Origin: Citrus sinensis
Lineage: Eukaryota > Streptophyta > Magnoliopsida > Sapindales > Rutaceae
Reading direction: 5' to 3'
Length of the DNA stretch: 64,000 nucleotides
Assembly: GCF_022201045.2 (NCBI RefSeq)
Contig: NC_068561.1
Coordinates: 20,710,501-20,774,500 of the forward strand
The notes under the pieces were generated by a model, which was not told the DNA's origin, searched no databases, and was given only the letters and a program-made list of their open reading frames with translations. The position numbers and the translations under genes were made by a program. Below are positions 14,083 through 25,535 of the stretch, piece after piece; position 1 is the stretch's first letter, and every line of letters starts with the position of its first letter.

Positions 14083-14925
14083 AATATTGTGTTTACTAAC
14101 TCATAATGGAAGAATCGAAATAAATAACTCGTTTATTTGTCAAATTAAGATTGAAAAGATGAATGAGTTTTACAGGCCTGACATAAAATTTTGATTGATT
14201 ACTAGAGTTCTGATTACGGAAAGGGGGTTGGGAACCAGAACCCCATTCCCTGAAATTGTAAAATTATCCCACTACACTCTATACATTCCCAAAATACCCT
14301 CTCTAGAAATTTTGGAAAAAAAAACCAAAAATGAAAGCCTAAGTAGGCAACTGCTGCCCAAAAGGAAAATGATCGAACTTGTCTTTGCCGTCGCTCGTGC
14401 TTGTCACCGACGTCACAACTTCTCGTACTCATTGCCCACATCATAACTGTTTGTGCTCGTGCTCATGCTCGTCGTCGCCGTTTCTCCCTCTGTCACGCCC
14501 TCGCTGTCGTCCACACATTGCAGCAGCTCATCACCGATTGGATTTGCGCCGCGCCCCTCCGTTACGCATCGTCGTCGTCCCACATTTATTTGTTAACGAA
14601 ATTGTTATTAAAATTAATTATTTCTATTTTATTTATTAATTATTGTAATTATTCAAATTTATTAATGTTATTGTTGTTGTTGTTGTTATTGATTTATTAA
14701 TTATTGCTATCATTTATTAATGTTATTATTATTAATTATTACTATTATTTATTTACTAATTATTTAAATATTATAAATCATCATCATCATCAAATGACAA
14801 TATTACACAAAGGGCATTATAGTAAATTATAATTATTCATTCCGATTCTAGGATAAAATAAATATATCAATAGAAATAAAGTTCATTCCGGTTCCGATTC
14901 CTACGGCTCAAGTAAACAATTTATT
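14083..14925. mobile_element. Degenerate non-autonomous DNA transposon, family shared with 37.1-38.0 kb
   Basis: The left end GTGTTTACTAACTCATAATG and the right end (read inverted, TTGTTTACTTGAGCCGTAGG) form an imperfect terminal inverted repeat beginning with GTTTACT. Inside the left arm, GGGTTGGGAACCAGAA nearly matches GGGTTGGGAATCAGAA at 37.26 kb, and both copies carry ATGGAA-n-AATCGAAAT near the left end. A more GC-rich insert occupies about 14380-14590. I cannot fix a target-site duplication, so the boundaries are approximate and the superfamily (hAT or PIF/Harbinger) is open. Confidence 0.55.
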
Positions 14926-15342
14926 CTGATTTCCATTCATGATTATGATTTTAGTCTATTTCAATTTTAGCCCATTCCGATTATTGATTAATGAATGCAG
15001 TACAAGTTCTTTTGATTTTCAGGATTGTGTGCCATATATATTTTAATAGTAGTATATGTATATAATCTTTTTTTTTATTCTTTTATTCATTAACCACCCA
15101 TCACAATTTAAATTTTTTCTCATTACATGAGAGAATCCTAATCGGAGTAGTAATATTCTCCCAACAAGATTTAATTTGAAGAAAATTAAAAGTTATCTTT
15201 CTCTTTAAAATATCCTTTTAATTTCAATAAACGATTTTGAATCGTGTACTATTTTCCTTATAGTTTCCATTCAAATATGTTTTCAAAAGTTACAACGATC
15301 GATGAACTGACTGCAACTCGTTAAAGAGACTAATTCGCAGGC

Positions 15343-15534
15343 ACTATATATTATGAAAGAGCTGTGTAATTATATATCGAATCGCAAATTCTTGTTAAAA
15401 CTCATTTTGTACAAATTAAGATCACATAAATGAAAGCACATAAATAATAAAATTAAATTATACGAGGGTATTGATGTAACATCATTTTCGGATTATAATT
15501 CTTACGCACTATAAATTATGAAAGAGCTGTGTAA
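15343..15534 (+). repeat. Pair of 28-bp direct repeats 164 bp apart
   Basis: ACTATA(T/A)ATTATGAAAG continuing into AGCTGTGTAATT occurs at 15343-15370 and 15507-15534 with one mismatch. The DNA between is AT-rich and non-coding. It may mark a small duplicated segment or a degenerate element; no coding role is visible. Confidence 0.7.
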
Positions 15535-16389
15535 TTCTGCACCGCCTCTTTGAACCCATTAAACAAAAGCACCGGCGGGGCTGCATGGCTTAGCTGCCTT
15601 GCATCATTGTTTGTGCAGGGTCACTGAAAGCAACAATAATTGATTTTTATTTTCGGATGGCATATTTTTATTTGACATCATTTGAAAGACTACCGAAATA
15701 GTAGTTGGAAACTTCCAACTGAATTGACCTGGCTTTCCAGTAGAAGAGTGGAGATGTAATTGGGATTGTAATTGTATTAGGAGGAAAACAAAATATATAA
15801 TAATAGAAATAAATAAATTGGTCTAAAACAGAGAAGATTGATTATCAAAAAAAAAAAAAGAAAAGAAAAGATAATAGTAATTTCACTGAAATACATTAAT
15901 TAATAAGAGAAATGTTAAAAATTTTAATATTTGAATCTTAATTTAAATTTCAACTAATATGACATTCATAGATTGAATGAAATATTTAAATAATAAATAA
16001 TTTTATATTTATTATTTAATAAATAAGTGATAGTGAGATAATGATTGAATAAATTAAGAAATATTTTGTGGGCCATAGATCCTGCAATTTTAATTAATTT
16101 AATTTTAATAATTACGGGGAAGATATAATAAATTTATCTGAATTAGTTGTATTAGGTTAAATAAGATATTTGAAGCAAAAATTTGTCTTTTTGAACAATT
16201 ATAGGACCGATGAAAATTTTCTTGCCGTAAGCGATTTTTTTAGACAGAGTTAAATAAATTAATCTGAAAAGATTCAATTATATATGATGCATCAAAAAAA
16301 TAAATAAAAAAATGATTATGGCCTGCATAGTATTGATTTATATATATTCAGCACATCTGTAAGTGTTTGGTAATCTTAAAAATACTTAG

Positions 16390-16650
16390 ATACTGTTTGA
16401 GGTTGCTGTAAAATAGTCGGGCCTTAAAAATGACAAAATATTTAGTAAACCATTTGTAGTCGTAATTTTTTTAACTTCAATTGATTTTATTTCATAATTA
16501 TTTTATAAAAAATCTATAATATCTTTATTAGTTTTATTAAATAAAACTTATATCTCATATTTTTCACATATAATCAACATTTTTTTTATAATTATTAATT
16601 TTTTTCGCAATAGCTATAATTTAAACTACAACATCTCTTTAACCACTTAT
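16390..16650. mobile_element. Decayed MITE remnant of the 34.9-kb family
   Basis: The left part TGTTTGAGGTTGCTGTAAAA resembles the TGTTTGGGATTGAGGT end of the element at 34.87 kb. The interior shares the A/T-rich layout (a 'tttaaaaatgacaaaa' type arm, then 'aaatctataatat'). The right end (actacaacatctctttaacc) is eroded. The call is weak. Confidence 0.35.
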
Positions 16651-19370
16651 GCCCTCGTCGGTTTTTTTACTTTGAAATGTTGAAATAAACAAAAATATTT
16701 TCTTTCACTTAAATTAAGGAACATTCAAATTACATGCATGCATTAGTTTTACAACTTTGAAACAGATCCAATGCAACATTTCTTTTCCCCCCACCTGATT
16801 TCTAACTGTCACAAACATTCTTCTTGGCCAAATTGTGTATCTACAAATACCAGAACTCAACTTGCAAGAATTAGCTGTGATTCTACAATCCAACTAATAA
16901 TGACAGCTCAAATTACTTGTTTAAATTGGTCAATGATAAGTAGCAAATCCTGATGCTAACACCCTGCCCTAAACGTAATTTAACTTTTGGAAAATTGAAA
17001 ATATCATGCCTTAATCCAGACGCTAACGTCATGCCCTAATCCTAATTTAACTTTTAAAAAAATGGTAAACAATTGAACATCATTTTCACTTCCATATGTA
17101 TCTTGGAATTTAGTACCCAGTTAAAAATTTTGTTTTAATTAATTATAATCATATAAACAGGCAGCGGCCTGTTGTCCGTATTCGTTAATTCTGATTGAGA
17201 TGCAATGTCTTTGACCTAATCCAATCTGAAAGGTCATTGCCTCATTTGTTTTTTTTTAAATGTCTAAGTATTTTCTTTGGTTTAAAAATTAATCAAATTT
17301 AGTTGACAATTGACTATCAAGTTTGTTTTATGTGCATCCTTTGAGTCATTAGCAAACGATAAAAGTGATTCCTTAGCTAATCTCAAATGACTGATATTTT
17401 TTTTTTTTTCAAATTAGCCAAAGCTGGCAATTAATCTTACAACACATAAATTCGAACCACGTAGCATATTCTATCGAAGGGAAAATGTTATCTTATTGGA
17501 CTGCAGGTTTGTCTAAGCATATTTTAGTGGAATCATTTTTATTTATTTTCGAGTGTGAACTGATGGGTTGCATCAATTTAAACATTCAGCTATCTTCACA
17601 GCATTATCAGAATAATATCTCTCCCGCAGACTTTTTCTTTTTTTTAAAAAACTTAATTTTAATAGTCGAGTTCATATCAATTTATATTTTAGTATTTATA
17701 ATATTATATGTATTCCATGAGTTTTGATCGAGTAATTTTCAAACAACTTTAACAATGTTGATAATGTGTGACAATGATAAAACAGTAATATCTAACAATT
17801 TTTATTAAATAAATTTTTGTATATCTAGTTTATGTGTGTATTTAATCATTCTTCTTTCGAAAACATCATGTCTTTGTTAAATTGAGGATATCCTCACTAA
17901 AGAATCGTCATCGTCATCATCATCAAATGTCTTTTGATACTCTATATTTAAATTAACATTTAATTTTTAATTTTTTTGTTAATTAGTCTAATAGGTCATC
18001 AATCTTTAGCTAAATATAATTAAAAAAAAAAAAAGAGATTAAGGTATGAACACATGAGCTGCTAGAGAAACCTCCGCTCATAAAATCCAATTTAGAAGCT
18101 CGGCAATTTGTGATGATCTTGAGCACCTCAGCTGATTTTCTTATGAAAATGACAGCTTCGTAAATCTTATTCCATCTTTTGAACTTAAGTTTGTTAGGTT
18201 TCTACTTCCATCCTCGGGTTATTTGACTAAAAAATAACATCGTCGTATGTACAAATTGATTGAAGGTTCTAAACGATTTAGTACCCTTGATTATCAAAGA
18301 CACATTGACCAGACGCATTGCGATTTTTTTAGTGTTTTTTTTTTTCAAGAGCATTTATAATACAATCTAATTATTAGAATATTTTAAGACAAAAATCAAC
18401 ATTTTTATATATTTTCGAATACTTATATTGATAAATTATTAAAAATTACCCTTTGCAAGGACATTGTCAAACGCGTATTCATTTAGTAAGCATTCATTTG
18501 AAAAAATATAGAGGAAAAAAAAGGCATTCATTTGAAAATGATATCGAGCTGTCACCGTTTATATTTTATTCTCCGTGTATATATAAAATAAAATACGTTA
18601 TTACGCACACGGTATCACATTATTTAACTATATATTCTGATATTAAACCAATCAACATCAAGGAATAAAAAAAAACTTTATATTTTAATAACTACTAATA
18701 ACAAGATTGAGACGTTAAATACATTATTCCACTAAAATAATCAAACCCTAACAATTAGATATAAGCAATTGGTCCTACATGAACTACGTGACTTCCCTTC
18801 TTAGACCTTCTACCGCCTTTGAAGGGTTATCTAATTCACATCGCATAAATACTAAAATTACGCAACTGCCTTGAGATTAGAAAATTACTTCTCTTTAATT
18901 AGTGACATCGATTAGTAATAAGAGATGCAAATTAACACTTTCAATAATAGGGGAAAATTTTGGAATATACTAGAAATTATATAATTAAATAATACAAGTT
19001 TAATATGTGCAATTGAATTTTTTATAACTATCAATTGCATGTTAGTTTTTTAAATAAATATGTAAATTTCATAACATTATTTATTTATTATATGATTGAC
19101 ATGTTATTTAAAAGATATTCTAATTTTTTCCAACAATAGACAATAAAAGAAAATTTGATAGACAATAAAAGAAAATTTGAAAAAATATACTTATTATATG
19201 ATTTTTTATATTTTTAAATCACATATTATTAATAGTATTCATATTTTTTTAGTTATTTTATTATACTATCATTAAATAAAATAATAAAAATATGAATTAT
19301 TGAAGATTGCGAACATAACCGTAATATTATTAAATAAATATTATTTTGTTTAATCATGCAATGGATATGA

Positions 19371-19389
19371 GGGGGGGGGGGGGGGGGGG
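19371..19389. repeat. G19 homopolymer run
   Basis: Nineteen consecutive G on the plus strand, about 270 bp upstream of the F-box start codon. It separates AT-rich intergenic DNA from more mixed-composition sequence. Confidence 0.95.
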
Positions 19390-19563
19390 TTGCTCGTGTA
19401 CTCGCGTAATCGGGTTCATTCACGAGGACCACGGAGGCGCGAAGCGGATGGCAATTTTGTTATTAACATAAAAAACAATGTCATTTAAAAAACAGTCTAA
19501 CTTATTTCTCTCTTTCTTCCTACATTCTAACTTATTTCTTTCTTCATTCATTCCTTCATCTCC

Positions 19564-19571
19564 TATATAAA
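19564..19571 (+). promoter_or_regulatory. Likely TATA box of the F-box gene
   Basis: TATATAAA lies 85 bp before the F-box ATG, leaving room for a leader of roughly 55 bases. The preceding 60 bases are CT-rich, as in many plant core promoters. Confidence 0.6.
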
Positions 19572-19655
19572 CTGTAAACTCAAAAACATTTCTCAAATCA
19601 CACAAACTCTATATCAAAACAGTGGGAAACATTAAACAAAGCAGCCAACAGTAAC

Positions 19656-20672
19656 ATGCAGATGGCTCCTCCATCGTTCGATCAAAACACCGCCAGAATC
19701 TCCGCCGTCCATCCCGACATCATCGAAACTCACATCTTAACTCGCTTAGACGGGCCCACCCTCGCCTCCGCCTCCTGCGTCTCCTCTCAGCTCCACTCCC
19801 TCGCTTCCGACGAATCCCTCTGGACGACCATTTGCCACTCCACGTGGCCGTCCACTAACACGCCACGTCTTCGCCACGTGATTTCCTCGTTCCCCTACGG
19901 CCCCCGCTCTTTCTTCTCCGACTCCTTCACTAACCCCGACCAGACACCTGCCTCCACGCCATCTTCCTCTCCCAGTCTCAACCGTCCGTCGGAAATAATC
20001 TCAGCCGTTGATGTATATTACAAAAACAAGCTCATATTTAGCAAAGTTGTCGAGACGGAGACTGCTAGCGGGTGGTTTAACTGCTCCCCGTTTAGAGTTG
20101 ACTTACTCGACCAGAAAGACTCTGTGCCGACCCGAATTTCTCACCCGGACAATGAGGACACGTGCCGCGAGCTCGCTGAAGATTTGACGTTGAGTTGGAT
20201 TTTGATCGACCCGATCGGACGGCGGGCTATGAACTTGTCAAGTTACAAGCCGGTGACCGTGCAGCGTCACTGGCTAAGCGGAGAGGCGCACGTTCGTTTT
20301 TCTTCAGTTTTGTCCGGAGGCGACAGGGGATCATCCTCGGAGTTCGTGCAGTGTGGGATTGTGGTCACGTGTGGGGGGTCTCAGGGGGGGGAGATGCACG
20401 TGAGGGAGGTGAATTTACAAGTGGAGGACATGGACGGAACGAATTTGAACGGTAAGGAAAGTTTGGTCATTTTGCAGAGGGGGTTGGAGGGCAAAAGGCG
20501 AAATGTGAAAGGGAGGGAAGATGAAGGAAAGAGGAAATACGAAGATTATGTAGAAAAGAAGAGGGAAAGAAAAGAAAAGAAGTTGAGGACAGAAGGGGCA
20601 TTAGATATGCTGTGCGTGGCTTTCGGGGTTTTCACGTTTTTTTCTTCAGGCTTATATCTTCTATGGAGATAA
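19656..20672 (+). CDS. F-box protein with a C-terminal hydrophobic anchor (At2g36090/At2g27310 type)
   Basis: One uninterrupted frame of 338 residues. Residues about 18-62 form an F-box (HPDIIETHILTRLDGPTL, then LASDESLWTTICHSTWP), the region that binds SKP1 in SCF ubiquitin ligases. The middle carries the conserved block of this plant subfamily: VDVYYKNKLIFSK, then LSWILIDPIGRRAMNLSSYK. Near residues 285-312 lies a highly charged Lys/Glu/Arg stretch. The last 21 residues (MLCVAFGVFTFFSSGLYLLWR) are hydrophobic and look like a tail anchor, so the SCF may act at a membrane. The first in-frame Met is followed two residues later by another, so the start could be 19662. The target protein is unknown. 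The neighbouring CASP and cyclophilin genes echo the At2g36090-36130 order. Confidence 0.9.
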   Translation: MQMAPPSFDQNTARISAVHPDIIETHILTRLDGPTLASASCVSSQLHSLASDESLWTTICHSTWPSTNTPRLRHVISSFPYGPRSFFSDSFTNPDQTPASTPSSSPSLNRPSEIISAVDVYYKNKLIFSKVVETETASGWFNCSPFRVDLLDQKDSVPTRISHPDNEDTCRELAEDLTLSWILIDPIGRRAMNLSSYKPVTVQRHWLSGEAHVRFSSVLSGGDRGSSSEFVQCGIVVTCGGSQGGEMHVREVNLQVEDMDGTNLNGKESLVILQRGLEGKRRNVKGREDEGKRKYEDYVEKKRERKEKKLRTEGALDMLCVAFGVFTFFSSGLYLLWR

Positions 20673-21333
20673 AATATTAAAAAAAGTTCAGCACCTTAAT
20701 TTTCATTTACGGGAAATGTAGAGATGGTGAAGGAAAAAATAAAAATAAAAAGAAAGGAAAAGCAAGAAAGTGTTTATAATTTGCGTGGTACGTTGTAGTA
20801 TTTTACTAGGTACCAGAAGTTTGTACTTAATTTACTTCTTTGTAAATTTACCTATTTTGAACAAACTTAGTTAATAAGTTTATAAAATTATTGTGAACAT
20901 TAGAATTTTGATTCGTTTGTCGTGCTTATGAAATAAACTTTGCATAATCAATTTTATGCGCATTGATGATTATTTCAACCCAAAAGTTTTGCCACTTCTA
21001 TTTGTGTATATATGCAGACCAAAAGGCTGATAATTTCCTTATTCATAGTTTAGAAGGAAGCAAAGCAACGCTAAGAATGGTGTCGCCAACGCGAAAGGAA
21101 GAAGAAGAAGATGCTAAACCCTCAATGATAGAGCCCTCGTTTCTTGTGTGATGGGCCAACTACTTTTGTGTAGATATTTAATTTTCTTCTTATTTTATTT
21201 AGGAGGACTCAAGTCGATAAGTTCACTTAAAAGAGCAATAACAGATTTGGTGCTTATTCATGTGACATTATTGTTCACTTGTGGAAATATCGAGTAAATG
21301 CACTAACAACCAACTGGTTTTGCATTTTACTTC

Positions 21334-21498
21334 GAGTGCTACTAAATACTAAGAAGAACGAGAGAAAGACGAGAGAAATTATAATCTAAACTGCCGTTTT
21401 GCCTCCTCTCTCTCTCTCTTCTGTCAGCTTTTTCTCTCTCTCTCTTTCTCTCAGCACATGCTTCATTCTCTCGTTCTTCTTGATACTTAACATTTTCC
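21334..21498. mobile_element. 165-bp MITE, Mutator-like
   Basis: The ends are inverted repeats: GAGTGCTACTAAATACTAAG at the left and, inverted, GGAAAATGTTAAGTATCAAG at the right, both running on into AAGAACGAGAG. The flanks TTTTACTTC (21325-21333) and TTTTGCTCC (21499-21507) match at 7 of 9 bases, as for an old 9-bp Mutator-type duplication. The centre is CT-rich (CTCTCTCT). A second copy in reverse orientation lies at 35709-35855. Confidence 0.8.
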
Positions 21499-23284
21499 TT
21501 TTGCTCCATCTACTCGTACTAATTCTGGTTTATGATTCCGTCTGGAAGCTTCCTTGTCTTTTAACACGTAAATCTTGTAAATATGTTGAGATTTCTAAAA
21601 TTAGTTTATAACATCAAAGCATAAATTTAAATATTATATCTTCTTTTAGATCCTCATCGAATGTTCTAATTAGGACGTCAATATTTAAATATGATATCCA
21701 AAGTGCGAAATAATTATTCCCACTTAATTTAATTATGCGCAGTGGTTGGCTATCAATTCTGATTTATTCATGATATTGGCCCGGCCCTTTTTGATGATGA
21801 CTAAAAATTGACCACCTTTTCGTGTGACCTTTTTTTTCCATCCCATGCAACAAATGATTTGAAGTTTGAGGGTGGGAAGGGAATTGATTAAAGACAAACT
21901 TCGATTTCCATGTGGACTAATTCATAATTCTTGTGGACGAAAATATTAAATATACATACATATGCATAACAACTTTTGAGAGGAAGATAAGTGTCATTGT
22001 GTCTCGCAACACCATTGAAAAGATAGTATACTGAGAGAGCGACACTAGAAAGTCTTCATCTAAGGAGATGTGGAGATGATTCAACTATGCTTTTTTCTGA
22101 ACTTTCCTTCCATTGATTACTCTCACCAACAAAGTGAGGCTACATTTCTGGTAGCATTTGTGGATTGCTTTCAGTGCTTATCCCATTTATGCAAAAACGA
22201 CACTTTTGCTAATTATTATTTTATCCAAACTAACTTAGAGGTTGCCCTCAGGGTGCAGCTTTTCTCTATATGAGGCACCGTTAAGTACTTTTATTATTTG
22301 AAACACATACTGAAAATTTCCTCTAACCGTATTTTTTGTTGAACATTAAATTATATACGCGCGCGCACAGTTTACTTGGTGGCTAATTTTAGCTAAACCA
22401 CCAATCCACGCATGAAATACTACTTAGCAACTACTGTATTTGTATGTTACAATGGTCACAATTATTCGTTACAAATTTTTGATATATTTACAAACCCTTG
22501 ACTTTGGATTTTTTTTTTTTCTCCCAAATCTATGAAGCGTAAAGAATAATTTTAAAATTGCAACGAAAAATTTATGATTAATACAAAATAAAAATTGTAA
22601 CTGTAATAACATACAATAGTTGTAAGATAGTTGACATACCTAAAAATTAAATAACGCATCACCTCTATTTCAGACGTATCCTAAATTGGATTGAGGAGAA
22701 AGTTTGGTCTACAGCTTAACGGCACGCAAAGAGAATGACAAACATCTTAATTTGTTAAGAATCGGTTTAGGCATCACGTTGATATGAGGAAAAGTCAGGT
22801 AGAAGCATTTTCTCGTCAGATTTAACCTAAAATTTATGAGCCCCAAGCGTGTGAGTTATGAGCAATAAGATAAACAACAAGACAAGACCTGAAATGCAAG
22901 GAAAGAACAGTACGCTATTTCTGGTTTCGGTGATGTGTCAGCATCAAAGTCTAGTCAATGCATGGTAACCAGTACTAGAATTACAATGGTGACCTTTCTA
23001 TCACTAACCTACTTTTCTTTATGGTCAAAACAAGCACTTCATTTATAAATTATGAATTCGGCTGCGCCGTGCAGGTGACATTAAAATTTGCATGGGCCTC
23101 CATGCAGTTACATTATGGTCGGACCATGTAGTACTGGGTACCTCTGCAGCTCTGCTAGTGCCACGTTGTTAATACTTAAGAGGTGGGCACAAATCCCTTT
23201 CCATTTTTCTTTGGGCCATTTTCATTGCGCCACGTATGCCTTCAACCTCGGATGTATAAATGTTTTTACCAGCAAATTTTAAGT

Positions 23285-23490
23285 CCAATTTGATAATGGG
23301 ATTAAAAAAGATAGTTATAAAATATTTGATTAGCTGTTGTAAGTAAAAATCAAGTTAATTTAGTTCACTATTTAGTGAAAAATCTATAATATATTAATAT
23401 TTTTATTTTATTAAAGTTATTATTTAAGAATTATATTCAAGATATATTATTAATTTTTATTTTATAATAATTTTTTTACAGTACCGCAAA
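23285..23490. mobile_element. Decayed MITE-like remnant
   Basis: AT-rich stretch with the same kind of interior as the 34.87-kb and 57.8-kb elements (AAAATCTATAATAT, ATTTTATAATAATTTTTTTACAG). It starts near CCAATTTGATAATGGG. Ends are poorly preserved and no target duplication is seen. Confidence 0.3.
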
Positions 23491-23912
23491 ACTAGATAGG
23501 AAGTGGTCTAGCTGAGGCCTGTCTCTTTCAATGAGTCTCAAGTCACCGAGAAGTTCATTGAATCAATTCCATGGTACATCGAACGAAAAATAGATTAGTT
23601 GCTGTGTATTTATGTATTAAACATGCATTATTTGAACAACGATAAAAAGATTTACAAGAAGCGACGTCCTTGATTTATTATAATCAAAGTAGGTTCCAAT
23701 TAGAAGAAAAAAAAAATTGTAGAAAATAACAAAAGCCCCCTGGAAACAATGATAGTGCTTCATACACATCAACTTCAAATCTATTTTTGGCACACACTTT
23801 GCGACCAAACCCTAATACAAACACGCTAAGGAAAGCATACTCAGTATCTTCAGTCAGTCTTGGTTATTGGTTTCCATATCTGCATGATTCTGATGTATAA
23901 TTTCTCTGCAGT

Positions 23913-25535
23913 CTATGATTTCTGTGTTTTTGGTTCTTCATCAAAGAAATTAACTTTCACTCTGTCAGCGATTGATTCAGGAGGTCCCCTTGCTATAGGC
24001 ATTCCACTACGAAAGCTGGTTTTTGGCTTTGCGTAATCTACAATTATGACACGGCCGTCCAGTGTCTGCCAAGCATTTTATTTATCAAATTAGACGAGTC
24101 AAATGTCAAAAGAAGTTTGAGATAGTAAAACTTTACTTTTCCATTCATCTCAGACAGCGCTTTCTCAGCTTCATCATGGGATGCAAAGGTCACAAATCCA
24201 AAGCCTTTTGATTTATCTGAGACTCTGTCCACCACAATATTAGCTGGCAAAAGAACAAAACATTCCAGAAGTGTTACTTAAATGGATTTCAATAACTAGC
24301 GGAAAGAGTGCTCCATGATAGCATGATGTAGGGCAGAGCCGAAGTCACCTTCAACAACTTGACCATATTGAGAAAATGCATCCGATAATCCCTTGTTTGA
24401 GGTGTAGAATGACAGACCTGCAACATAACACAGTGGACAGAAATGATTTCGACACATGTATACATGCAAAGTAAGAGGTTGCTGAAGCATAAATTTCAAA
24501 ACCACCATTCTGTTTTCTAATGGTAGATATTAAATCAAGGGTGAAGCTTCAGGTGCATTTCAACAGTGCTTTCCATTCTGTCAAAAAGAATCTTCAAATC
24601 CTCAGAAGTTTTTATGTCTCTACTCTGTAAAGTTTGATTAAAACAGATTCCAAAAAGAGACACTTGGTCATGAAGGCTTCATGATGAAGCGCTTAATATC
24701 TGCCTTTCTGAAAAGCCTTATTGAGCAACAATAAAACTTCAAATACTTTCTTAAGGGTAACTGCTGTTCTTAGAAAGTGGTTTCAATTCAAGTGCTTCAT
24801 TAGAAAGCACTTATACTAGAATAACCTTTCCACGAAAGCACTCTTTTGAAACTAAACCGCTAGATGAACTCAAAAAGTCACAACTAGTCACGCCCTTTGG
24901 GATTGTGGTTCAGTGGCTTCAAAATCACAGCTGCTGTGAAATAAAACGAGTATATGGTAACCACTAATCATAACTTTCAAAGTGGGACAAGGAAAGGGTA
25001 AATTAGTGAAGTTACTGTACGTATTTCATCAAATCATTTGTGAGATAAAACCAGCGGTAAGCATGGAATATTTTAGCAGCTTTGCTTGGAAAGTCTACAC
25101 TGCATAGCTAATACCAAACTTACGGAACCAAAACATCCCTTATGGGCAATTGATCAAACACATAACGAGCAATAAGGCTGCAAAAGCACGATCACACAAA
25201 AGACAAAACTGAGCTGCCGTGAAGTAAAATAACCAAGTATAAGCACTTGTATATTTGATAAGTGAAGCACTTCTAACCACTGCGTTAACAAAATAAAAGT
25301 AAAAATGCAGCAGTGACAAATTAGATCCCCAAGACAAGATCATTTTAAACTCAAAATGAAAGTAAATGAGAAAATTAAGACTGAGAGAGGAAGTACCTCC
25401 AACAAAGAGCTTAGAAGCAATTCCTCTGCAAGATATGAAAAGGGTTGGAGGTATAAGAGAGCAGTTACTGTTAGAATTACTGTTAAATGACGTCAGGTTT
25501 CTGTTTCTCCCAACAATCTTTCTAATCGCCGCCAT
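23913..25535 (-). CDS. Small RRM RNA-binding protein, organelle-targeted (At5g06210 type)
   Basis: Four exons at 25397-25535, 24349-24417, 24137-24243 and 23913-24065 join in frame to 155 residues. The N-terminus MAAIRKIVGRNRNLTSFNSN is basic and Ser/Asn-rich with no acidic residue, as in mitochondrial or plastid transit peptides. A single RRM follows: RNP2 is KLFVGGLSFYT and RNP1 is KSKGFGFVTF. The short tail contains SGMPIARGPP, a block I recall from small RNA-binding protein 11 of Arabidopsis. Members of this group are linked to organelle RNA editing, stability or stress response; the exact target cannot be read here. The gene is short apart from a 1-kb first intron. In Arabidopsis the orthologue neighbours the LETM1-like gene, consistent with this window. 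Confidence 0.9.

Larger units (their letters stand above)
14926..19370. other. AT-rich gene-free intergenic stretch
   Basis: Apart from the direct repeat pair at 15.3-15.5 kb and a decayed MITE-like piece near 16390-16650 (start TGTTTGAGGTTGCTGTAAAA), I find no gene, RNA or clear structure. Open frames here are short, lack family motifs and follow base composition. Confidence 0.6.
20673..23912. other. Intergenic region between the F-box and RRM genes
   Basis: Contains the 165-bp MITE at 21334-21498 and a decayed MITE-like piece near 23285-23490. The small frames at 20963-21151, 22070-22273 and 23088-23282 have no recognisable family or splice-supported extension, so I do not call genes there. 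Confidence 0.55.

Noticed and set aside
14640-14790. CRISPR-like array from ATTATTAATT repeats
   Set aside because: Low-complexity A/T triplets in a plant genome, with no regular spacers.
15540-15660. Possible microRNA hairpin around GGCTGCATGGCTTAGCTGCC
   Set aside because: No convincing 21-base duplex or match to a miRNA family that I know.
17440-17500. Possible tRNA fragment from TTCGAACC
   Set aside because: No acceptor, D or anticodon arms could be folded around it.
21399-21611. Leu/Ser-rich 70-codon frame
   Set aside because: It starts in the CT microsatellite of the MITE and shows no conserved feature.
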